DNA of 35,452 bases from Rhizobium sp. Q54. GTDB lineage: Bacteria; Pseudomonadota; Alphaproteobacteria; Rhizobiales; Xanthobacteraceae. Position numbers and translations under genes: made by a program. The notes beneath the pieces were generated by a model. It worked only from the letters and a program-made list of their open reading frames with translations, was not told the origin of the DNA and made no database searches. The stretch is from NCBI GenBank assembly GCA_945861265.1, contig CAMAUC010000031.1, positions 1-35,452 of the forward strand. Reading direction: 5' to 3'. Below are positions 23,972 to 30,455 of this stretch, piece by piece; positions within the stretch are counted from its first letter, which is position 1, and every line of letters begins with the position of its first letter.

Positions 23972-24181
23972 CGACCTGAATTATCACGTTTTCCACAGCC
24001 GTCGACAAGCGTTACAAAATTTGCCCGATTGACCAAGGGCTTTGGCTAAAAAATTGATTGATCGCTAACCGCGCTTTACCGCCACCCTTGCGGCCTGTTC
24101 GGGTTAGACTTACCTTTTACTGTGTCGGGTTATCGTTAGCGTGCCAAATCAGCGAGCCAAACATCATCGTTCAGACTGAAT

Positions 24182-24226
24182 CCATCCAAACCAAAATCAT
24201 GCAAACTAAAGTCATGCAAACCAAAG
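24182..24226. repeat. Three tandem 15-bp units upstream of the second ydcH-like gene
   Basis: CCATCCAAACCAAAA, TCATGCAAACTAAAG and TCATGCAAACCAAAG follow one another at 24182, 24197 and 24212. Copies 2 and 3 differ at one base and copy 1 is degenerate. They end 18 bp before the ATG, so they lie in the leader; the function could be regulatory or replication slippage. Confidence 0.75.
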
Positions 24227-24244
24227 ATTGAGGAGACATCAGGC

Positions 24245-24430
24245 ATGTCGATGCAATCGCATCTTGCGGAACTTGAAAAAAAGCACCGGGCCCTGGCCGA
24301 CCAAATCAGCGATTGCCAGGCGCACCCCGCGGTTGATGATCTGGAAGTTGTGGAACTCAAACGGCGAAAGCTGCTGCTCAAGGACGAGATCGAGCGGATC
24401 CGTCACACCGAAAACGACAGCGTGCACTGA
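24245..24430 (+). CDS. YdcH family protein (DUF465)
   Basis: A 61-residue coiled-coil protein of the same family as the gene at 23538-23744. HLAELEKKHRALADQISDCQAHPAVDDLEVVELKRRKLLLKDEIERIRH includes the diagnostic LKRRKLLLKDEI helix. GAGGAG lies upstream of the ATG. It is the second YdcH copy in 900 bp and is in opposite orientation to the first, with the paired hairpin element between them. A hairpin terminator follows. Confidence 0.9.
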   Translation: MSMQSHLAELEKKHRALADQISDCQAHPAVDDLEVVELKRRKLLLKDEIERIRHTENDSVH

Positions 24431-24461
24431 CCTCGCACTTCTTGTTATTGCATTGGGTTTA

Positions 24462-24501
24462 ACGGACCGGACCCGGGATATTTCCCGGGGCGGCCCGTTT
24501 T
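24462..24501 (+). terminator. Terminator of the second ydcH-like gene
   Basis: An ACGG...CCG...CCCGGG arm (24462-24477) pairs with CCCGGG...CGG...CCGT (24484-24498) around an ATATTT-like loop. TTTT follows. Small internal mismatches interrupt the stem. It lies 32 bp after the stop and just before the converging LysR gene's stop. Confidence 0.75.
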
Positions 24502-24511
24502 ACCGTTCCGG

Positions 24512-25423
24512 TCAAAATCCTTTATAGACCGCCTTGATCTGCTGGCGCAGCCAGTCGTGTTTGCGGTCTCTTTCGCTGCGGCCGTGCCACACCATATTGG
24601 TGGCGATCTTGCCGATATCGAGCGGGATGCGCCGCTTCACCAGGCCGAACGATGTCGCGAAGACGTCAGCCGCGAGCTTGCTGAAAACGCCGATCATGTC
24701 GCTGCGGACCAGGAGTTGCGGCACGGCTGTGAAATTCGACACCGACACCAAAGCGTGACGTTTGCGATTTGAACGCGCCAGAAGATCGTCGAAGATGGCG
24801 CGGCGCCCGCCGGTTGCGCTGACCACCAGATGCGGAAACGACAGCACCGCCTCGATATTGAATTTCGATTTCGGCTTCAACAGCGGGTGGCCGGCGCGGA
24901 AGACGCAGTAGAGGTGTTCGTCGAGCAGAAATTCCGCGTTCAAATGGCGCGGCATTTCGTCGAACCAGCCGAGCGCAATGTCGATCTGATCGCTGTCGAT
25001 CAAATCCAGCGCTTGGCTCCGGTCGGCGGTTCGCACATGCAACTCGAGACGCGGCGCCGACGTCTGCAGCCGGGCGAGCAGCGGCGGTATCACCGCCAGC
25101 GTCAGGCGGTCCGGCATGCTGATCCTGCAGACGCCTGTGGCGTTCGCCGGGTCGAAGGCCGGCGCCTGAAACAGGCAGTCGCCGATCTGTCCGAGCGCCT
25201 CGCGCAGCGGCTCGCGCAAGGCTTCGGCGCGCGGCGTCAGCACGAAGCCGCCGGCGCCGCGCACCAGCAGGTCGTCGCCGAGCAAACGCCGCAGCCGGTG
25301 CAGCGAATTGCTGACCGCCGGTTGGGACCGCCCGAGTTTTGCCCCGGCCCGCGTGACGCTGCGTTCCGTCATCAGCGCATCGAGCGCCTTGAGCAGGTTG
25401 AAGTCGAAATTCCGCAGCGGCAT
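24512..25423 (-). CDS. LysR-family transcriptional regulator
   Basis: A 303-residue LTTR. The N-terminal winged HTH reads FDFNLLKALDALMTERSVTRAGAKLGRSQPAVSNSLHRLRRLLGDDLLVRGAGG, with LTPRAEAL following, as in the NodD/LinR-like branch. The effector domain (about 90-300) has a PBP2 fold. The start at 25423 is backed by AGGTGGA upstream; ATG 25450 is in frame and less likely. It is divergent from the metallo-beta-lactamase-fold gene with a 124-bp gap, the usual arrangement for a LysR protein and its target. The effector is unknown. Confidence 0.92.
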   Translation of the reverse strand: MPLRNFDFNLLKALDALMTERSVTRAGAKLGRSQPAVSNSLHRLRRLLGDDLLVRGAGGFVLTPRAEALREPLREALGQIGDCLFQAPAFDPANATGVCRISMPDRLTLAVIPPLLARLQTSAPRLELHVRTADRSQALDLIDSDQIDIALGWFDEMPRHLNAEFLLDEHLYCVFRAGHPLLKPKSKFNIEAVLSFPHLVVSATGGRRAIFDDLLARSNRKRHALVSVSNFTAVPQLLVRSDMIGVFSKLAADVFATSFGLVKRRIPLDIGKIATNMVWHGRSERDRKHDWLRQQIKAVYKGF

Positions 25424-25547
25424 CGTATCCACCTGATGAATGGTCCGCATTTCTACTATTGATTTGGTTTATGCGATAGCCGGGCCTAGCGTTGGCCGGC
25501 CAAAGCTGCCCGGTTTAACGTGGCGGCGATCGGGAAGGGGAACGGCC

Positions 25548-26549
25548 ATGGACAGTCTTTCGCGTCGCGCGCTCCTGAGCGCCGCAGCGGCCGGCGCAAC
25601 GACGGCGGTCGTCGCAGCGGCCGGCGGTCGCCCGGCTCTTGCCGCCGCGCCGCAGAGCGGCCAACAGGCGCCCGGCTTTTATCGCTACAAGGTCGGCAGT
25701 ATTGAAATCACCGTGCTGAACGACGGCGTCAGCCGGATGCCGATCACCGACGGCTTTGTCGAAAATGCCACCAAGGACGAAGTCAACGCGGCGCTCGACG
25801 CGGCCTTTCTGGAACGGGATTTCTACGCCGGCCCCTATAACCCGATCGTCATCAATACGGGCACCAAGCTCGCTTTGGTCGATACCGGCACCGGCGACGA
25901 AGGCTTCAAGTCGAGCAAAGGGATCAATGGCCGCCTGCCGATCAGCCTCGCCGCTGCCGGCATCGATCCGGCTTCGATCGATGCGGTGATTATCTCGCAT
26001 TATCACGGCGACCACATCAACGGCCTGATCAAGGCCGACGGCTTGCTGGCTTTTCCCAACGCGGAAATTCTGGTGCCGGCCGCCGAACACAAGTTCTGGA
26101 TGGACGATGGCGAGATGAGCCGCGCGACCAAGCCGCGCGTCGTCTTCGGATTCAAGAATGTACGCCGTGTATTCTCGTCCGAGGTGCTCAAGCGTTTACG
26201 CACCTACGACTGGGGCAAGGACGTCATCGGCGGCGTCACCGCCATCGCCACGCCCGGCCATACGCCAGGCCACAGCGCGCACGTCGTGTAATCCGGCGGC
26301 AAATCGGTCTATGTCCAGGCCGACGTCACGCACGCACCGTTTCTGTTTGCGCGTCATCCGGAATGGCACTTCATGCTGGACGTCGATCCGGTCGCCGCCG
26401 AAGCCACCCGCCGCAAGGTCTACGACATGCTCGTTGCCGATCGAATGCTGGTACAGGGATTCCACTATCCGTTTCCGGCGGTCGGTCATGTCGAAAAAAG
26501 CGGCGCCGGCTATCGGGAGGTTCTTGTGAACTGGTCGGCGGCGATCTGA
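25548..26549 (+). pseudogene. Metallo-beta-lactamase-fold hydrolase interrupted by in-frame TAA
   Basis: The frame codes an exported MBL-fold hydrolase of 333 residues if the TAA at 26289-26291 (codon 248) is ignored. It has GGAAGGGGAA before ATG 25548 and a twin-arginine-type signal (SRRALLSAAAAGATTA). The first metal ligands HYHGDH are at 151-156 and GHTPGH at 237-242. After the stop the same frame continues with clear family sequence: YVQADV, holding the bridging Asp (codon 259), and GFHYPFP, holding the last His (codon 306), to TGA at 26547. A 247-residue product would lack these two ligands and probably be inactive. A sequencing error or a true nonsense mutation are both possible. The LysR gene opposite is the likely regulator. 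Confidence 0.85.
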
Positions 26550-26558
26550 GGCGTCCCC

Positions 26559-26725
26559 CTAGTGCCGCCGATTTGAAGTTCCTGCATCACCTGCCGCGAG
26601 ATCCATCAGGAACTTCAAATCGATAAGCGGCACTAGAATCAGATACTTGCTAGTGCCCCTTTGTTTCCGAAGTTCGTGTCAGTGCTCGCTGCGATGTATC
26701 ACGAACTTCGGAAACGGGGCACTAG
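26559..26725. repeat. Paired CTAG-bounded hairpin element, locus 2 (167 bp, inverse orientation)
   Basis: Two hairpins again 13 nt apart. H3 (26559-26636, 78 nt) has CTAGTGCCGC, then 16 bp CGATTTGAAGTTCCTG, a 4-nt ATAA bulge on its 3' side and a 22-nt loop. H4 (26650-26725, 76 nt) has CTAGTGCCCC, a TTT bulge on its 5' side, then 16 bp GTTTCCGAAGTTCGTG and a 21-nt loop. Its reverse complement aligns with locus 1 in element order, lengths and bulge side. It starts 9 bp after the TGA of the broken hydrolase gene and ends 74 bp before the first receptor gene. Confidence 0.93.
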
Positions 26726-26799
26726 GCATTGCAAAATCATTACTGGTAGGCTCCGCGCATCCGAGACACGACCGCGGCAACCATAGAAGGCTAAACGCC

Positions 26800-27783
26800 A
26801 TGCGAAACTCGAAAGTAGTCCTGACCGCGGCCTTATTCGTTTGCGCAGTCGCCTTCGCGCCCGGCCATGCCGTGGCCGCGACCGATTATCCGACGCGGGC
26901 CATCACCATCATCGTGCCCTATCCGGCCGGCGGCGGCGTCGACGCAATGGCCCGGGTGGTCGGGCAAAAACTGTCGGACGCCTTCAAGCAGCCGGTCAAT
27001 GTCGAGAACCGCGGCGGCGGCGGCGGCACCATCGGCTATCGCGCCGTGTCGCGCGCCGCGCCGGATGGCTACACCTTGCTGCTTGGCCACACCGGTTCGG
27101 TGTCGATCAATCCCAGCCTCTACGTCAATCTCGGCATGAACCCGACCAAGGATTTCGCGCCGATCGGCCTGATCGCCTCGATGCCGGTGGTGTTGCTTGC
27201 CAATCCGTCGTTTCCAGCCAAGACGGTCGCCGAATTCATTGCGCTCGCCAAGAAGGAACCGGGCAAGCTCAACATCGGCACCTCCGCGGTTGGCACTGGC
27301 GGCTATATGGCGGCCGAGCTGTTCAAGTCGGTGGCCGGCATCGAAGGCACCATCATTCCGTACAAGGGCACCGCGCCGGTGATGAACGATCTGCTCGGCG
27401 GCCATGTCGCGATCGCCTTCGGCGTGCTGCCACCCGCGCTCGGCAATATCGAGGCCGGCAAGTTGCGCGCGGTCGCGGTGGCGAGCCCAAAGCGTTTCTC
27501 GCTGCTGCCCAATACGCCGACTTTCGACGAGACCGGCCTGCCGGGCTTTGAGGCGGTACTGCACTACGGCCTGCTGGCGCCGGCCGGCACGCCGCCGGAG
27601 ATCGTCGAAAAACTCAGCGCCGAACTGCGCAAGCTCGCCGACGACAAGGATGTTCAGCAGCGCATCCACATGGAAGGCGGCGATCCGATGACCTCGACCG
27701 CGGCGGAATATGCCGCCGATATCGCCACGGAAGAAAAGAAATGGGGCGGCCTGGTGCGCAAGCTTAACCTCAAGGTCGATTGA
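26800..27783 (+). CDS. Tripartite tricarboxylate transporter substrate-binding protein (Bug family), copy 1
   Basis: A 327-residue periplasmic solute receptor of the Bug/TctC family. The signal peptide is MRNSKVVLTAALFVCAVAFAPGHAVAA. The family hallmarks are YPTRAITIIVPYPAGGGVDAMARVVGQKL near residues 30-55, NVENRGGGGGTIGYRAVSRAAPDGYTLLLG, and IPYKGTAPVMNDLLGGHVAIAF. These bind carboxylates for TctAB-type permeases; the ligand cannot be read from the sequence. ATG 26800 follows AGAAGG; upstream in-frame ATGs give an unrelated N-terminus. The next gene is a second receptor 22 bp on. No TctA or TctB permease is present in the window. Confidence 0.93.
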   Translation: MRNSKVVLTAALFVCAVAFAPGHAVAATDYPTRAITIIVPYPAGGGVDAMARVVGQKLSDAFKQPVNVENRGGGGGTIGYRAVSRAAPDGYTLLLGHTGSVSINPSLYVNLGMNPTKDFAPIGLIASMPVVLLANPSFPAKTVAEFIALAKKEPGKLNIGTSAVGTGGYMAAELFKSVAGIEGTIIPYKGTAPVMNDLLGGHVAIAFGVLPPALGNIEAGKLRAVAVASPKRFSLLPNTPTFDETGLPGFEAVLHYGLLAPAGTPPEIVEKLSAELRKLADDKDVQQRIHMEGGDPMTSTAAEYAADIATEEKKWGGLVRKLNLKVD

Positions 27784-27805
27784 TCGAGTGTAAGGGGAGG
27801 ATGCC

Positions 27806-28777
27806 ATGCGGTCTCTGCTGCGAAGTCTTGCGCTCGCTCTGCTCATGCTCGTCGGGGCGTCTCAGGCGCGCGCTCAGGATTATCCGAACCGGCCGATCAC
27901 GCTGATCGTGCCGTTTCCAGCCGGTGGCAGCACCACGGTGATGGCGCGCAACGTCGCCGACAAGATGTCGACCCTGCTCGGGCAAAACATCGTCGTGGAA
28001 AATCGCGCCGGCGCCGGTGGCACCATCGGCACCCGCCAGGCGGCGAAGTCGCCGCCGGACGGATACACTATTGTCCTAGGCTACACCGGCACGTTTTCGA
28101 TCGCACCCAGTCTCTACGCCGATCCCGGCTACGATCCGCGCAAGGATTTCGCGCCGATCGGTTTGATCGGCACCGCGCCGAGCGTGATGGTGGTGCATCC
28201 GTCGGTGCCGGTGAAGTCGGTGGCGGAATTCGTCGCCTACGCGAAGGCGCAAGCCCAGCCGGTCTCCTATGGTTCGCCCGGCGTCGGCACCGCCAATCAC
28301 CTGGCCGGCGAACTGTTCGCCAGTGCGACCGGCGTCAAGCTGCAGCATATCCCGTACAAAGGGTCGGGCCCGGCGATGACCGATCTGATCGGCGGGCACA
28401 TTCCGATGATGTTCGTGCCGATTCCGAATTCCATCGGTAATGTGCAGGGCGGCAAGCTGCGGGCGCTGGCCGTGACCAGCCCGAAGCGCTCGGCGCTGCT
28501 GCCGGATCTGCCGACGGTGCAGGAATCCCTTATGAAGGATTTCGACGTGGCGTTGCGCTACGGCTTGGCGGCGCCGGCCGGCACGCCGCGCCCGATCATC
28601 GACAGGCTCAACAAGGCGCTGAATGACGTGCTCGCTTCTGCCGATGTGCAGCAGCGGTTGACCACCGAAGGGGCCGAGTCACTGGCCGGGACGCCGGAGG
28701 CTTACGGCGTGGATATCGACAAGGAAGAAACCATGTGGCGCACGCTGGTGAGCGGACTTGGGCTGAAGGTGCAGTGA
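27806..28777 (+). CDS. Tripartite tricarboxylate transporter substrate-binding protein (Bug family), copy 2
   Basis: A 323-residue paralogue of the previous protein, with signal peptide MRSLLRSLALALLMLVGASQARAQ. It has YPNRPITLIVPFPAGGSTTVMARNVADKM, VVENRAGAGGTIGTRQAAKSPPDGYTIVLGYTG, and HIPYKGSGPAMTDLIGGHIPMMF. The two differ in most residues outside these motifs, so their ligands may differ. AGGGGAGG precedes the ATG and the 22-bp gap implies co-transcription. Bug receptors are often present without a dedicated permease, so the pair may share a distant TctAB. Confidence 0.93.
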   Translation: MRSLLRSLALALLMLVGASQARAQDYPNRPITLIVPFPAGGSTTVMARNVADKMSTLLGQNIVVENRAGAGGTIGTRQAAKSPPDGYTIVLGYTGTFSIAPSLYADPGYDPRKDFAPIGLIGTAPSVMVVHPSVPVKSVAEFVAYAKAQAQPVSYGSPGVGTANHLAGELFASATGVKLQHIPYKGSGPAMTDLIGGHIPMMFVPIPNSIGNVQGGKLRALAVTSPKRSALLPDLPTVQESLMKDFDVALRYGLAAPAGTPRPIIDRLNKALNDVLASADVQQRLTTEGAESLAGTPEAYGVDIDKEETMWRTLVSGLGLKVQ

Positions 28778-28784
28778 CGCTGTA

Positions 28785-28840
28785 GCGTTTTCGAGCGAAG
28801 TGGGTACCGGTTCGCGTAAAGAAAACGCGTCAAAACAAAA
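28785..28840 (+). repeat. Dispersed palindromic repeat, copy B
   Basis: A 56-bp copy matching the reverse complement of 18225-18280 at 53 of 56 positions. Arms GCGTTTTC (28785-28792) and GAAAACGC (28821-28828) can pair. It lies just after the second receptor stop, where copy A lies just after the pnt operon, so both are at gene 3' ends. Confidence 0.88.
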
Positions 28841-28872
28841 AGCCCAGCCAGCGACGTAGCCCAGCCCGCTGC

Positions 28873-29127
28873 TCAATGCGGCAATGTGCTGTCGCGGTCG
28901 CCGCTGATGAGCGCCGCTTGCGCCCGTTGCAGAAAAGCGTCGGCGACCGATCCGGAGGCGCCGTCAGCCCACCTTTTTTGCTGTAAAAGGACGAGCGCGA
29001 ACAGGACCAGTACGGTGGCGATCATGAAGGCATTCAGCAGCCCGCTGAGGACGGGATGCGTTGGGATGGCGACGGCCAGGTTCCGCGGCGAACGCTTGCG
29101 TTTCGGGCGTGGCAGGTCGGTCGGCAT
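28873..29127 (-). CDS. Small single-pass membrane protein of unknown function
   Basis: An 84-residue protein with a basic N-terminus (MPTDLPRPKRKRSPR), one membrane segment (AFMIATVLVLFALVLL, about residues 33-48), and a soluble tail. The Lys/Arg-rich start favours an N-in orientation. GGAG lies upstream of the ATG. It is divergent from the next gene, with 165 bp between starts. I do not recognise the family. Confidence 0.7.
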   Translation of the reverse strand: MPTDLPRPKRKRSPRNLAVAIPTHPVLSGLLNAFMIATVLVLFALVLLQQKRWADGASGSVADAFLQRAQAALISGDRDSTLPH

Positions 29128-29292
29128 GGGATCGCTCCATGATGCATGGACCCAGACTCAAACTCCGCTACCGGGAAAGCCTACATCGCCGCGGCGGAAA
29201 AGTCTCATTGCCAAAGCCCCGATCTGGCCGTATTTTCAGGCTTCGCTATGCTGGCGAAGCAACAAGAGCGCAGCAAGACCGAAAGGGCAGCC

Positions 29293-29637
29293 ATGACAAA
29301 CTCGCGATTTGGCCTGAAATCTTGCCGCCGGCACGGGCTCGTCAGCGAGATCGCCGCGATGGCCGCTGGCGCGATCGGTATCCTTATGCTGGCCGGCGTC
29401 GCGGCGCAGGCTTTCACCTTCAGCGACCAGCCGAGCGGCGGCAGCGCCGACAGCGCGACGAAATTCACCGATCCGGCCGACCGGGCCAAATCGCGCATGA
29501 ACCCGAACGGCAATACCGGCGACCGCACCACGATCCAGGGCGGCAACACCACGTTCCAGTTCGGCGGCCGCGAGTCGTTCGAGGAACGTTACGACACCAA
29601 CCGGATGTTCAGCCCGAACAATCTGATGGGCCGGTAA
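29293..29637 (+). CDS. Secreted or membrane-anchored small protein of unknown function
   Basis: A 114-residue protein beginning MTNSRFGLKSCRRHG with GAAAGGGCAG upstream. One hydrophobic segment (MAAGAIGILMLAGVAAQAFTF) acts as signal peptide or anchor. The tail is polar, rich in Gly, Asn, Thr and Asp, ending GGNTTFQFGGRESFEERYDTNRMFSPNNLMGR. Similar Gly/Asn-rich secreted hypotheticals occur in Bradyrhizobium-like genomes, from memory. An in-frame ATG at 29146 gives an implausible N-terminus. It converges on the enoyl-CoA hydratase gene with a 9-bp gap. Confidence 0.75.
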   Translation: MTNSRFGLKSCRRHGLVSEIAAMAAGAIGILMLAGVAAQAFTFSDQPSGGSADSATKFTDPADRAKSRMNPNGNTGDRTTIQGGNTTFQFGGRESFEERYDTNRMFSPNNLMGR

Positions 29638-29646
29638 GGCGAAGCT

Positions 29647-30393
29647 TCACCGCTTCCGCGACATGAACGCCATGAACGCCGCCTGCGCGTCGGGCGATTG
29701 CAGCCGCGCCTTGAAGGCTTCCGCTTCCTCGTCGATGCGCGCGATAATCTCGTCGGGCGTCCCGCGCATCAGCCGGCGCGACACCAGCACGCCCTGCGCC
29801 GGCAAGGCGGCGATTCTTTGCGCGGCGGCGAGCGCCTGCGCCTCGGTCTCTTCGTTTGCTACCACCGCATTGACGATGCCGGCGTCTTTCGCCTCCTGCG
29901 CGGTGAGCGGCTGACCCATCACCAGAAGCGAAAAGGCGCGCGCATGCCCCATCAGGCGCGGCGCGATCAGGCTGGAAGCCGCCTCCGGCACCAGGCCGAG
30001 CGCGACGAAGGGCGTCGACAGTTTCGCCTCGGCGCTGGCGACGACATAATCGCAATGCAAGAGCATCGTGGTGCCGACACCGACGGCGTTGCCGTTGACC
30101 GCGGCGACGATCGGCTTCTCGCATCGCGCCAGCGCGTAAAGGAAATTCAGGATCGGCTGGCCGAGTGAGCCGCCGCCCGCCGCCTTCATGAAATCGCCGA
30201 TGTCGTTGCCGGCGCAGAAGACATTTGGCCCACCGGCGATCAGCAGACATTTGATGGCGTTGTCGGTCGCCGCCGTACCGATCGCCTCGGCCATCGCCTC
30301 GTACATATCGAGCGTCAGCGCGTTTTTCTTGTCCAGCCGGTTCATCCGGATGGTGCGGATCGCTCCGTCGTCGGTGATCAGGATGTCGGGCAT
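29647..30393 (-). CDS. Enoyl-CoA hydratase/isomerase family protein
   Basis: A 248-residue crotonase-fold enzyme. MNRLDKKNALTLDMYEAMAEAI opens the fold, and CAGNDIGDFMKAA is the first oxyanion-hole segment. AVNGNAVGVGTTMLLHCDYVVAS is the second oxyanion-hole segment, and STPFVALGLVPEAASSLIAPRLMG carries the likely acid/base Glu. Members hydrate or isomerise enoyl-CoA in fatty-acid or aromatic CoA pathways. It follows the acyl-CoA synthetase gene on the same strand with a 62-bp gap, so a shared beta-oxidation-like role is likely. The precise substrate is unknown. Confidence 0.92.
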   Translation of the reverse strand: MPDILITDDGAIRTIRMNRLDKKNALTLDMYEAMAEAIGTAATDNAIKCLLIAGGPNVFCAGNDIGDFMKAAGGGSLGQPILNFLYALARCEKPIVAAVNGNAVGVGTTMLLHCDYVVASAEAKLSTPFVALGLVPEAASSLIAPRLMGHARAFSLLVMGQPLTAQEAKDAGIVNAVVANEETEAQALAAAQRIAALPAQGVLVSRRLMRGTPDEIIARIDEEAEAFKARLQSPDAQAAFMAFMSRKR

Positions 30394-30455
30394 GGGGGAC
30401 TTTCGGTTATCGGCGGGAGTCTAATCGCGCTTGCGAGCTAGGAAGGTATGAACGT

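Noticed and set aside
23990-24000. DnaA box (TTTTCCACA-like) as part of an origin
   Set aside because: Only one imperfect copy and no AT-rich unwinding region or dnaA/dnaN context.
24136-24381. Minus-strand open frame of 81 codons with a GLHDFSLHDFG repeat
   Set aside because: It overlaps the second ydcH-like gene and its leader. The peptide repeat is only the translation of the three 15-bp units, and no ribosome site was seen.
26289-26291. Selenocysteine or pyrrolysine recoding at the internal stop
   Set aside because: The codon is TAA, not UGA or UAG, and no insertion element or tag is visible; mutation or sequencing error is simpler.
26559-26725. Insertion sequence remnant
   Set aside because: No transposase fragment lies within or next to the element and no target duplication beyond CTAG is seen; it may still be a non-autonomous mobile unit.
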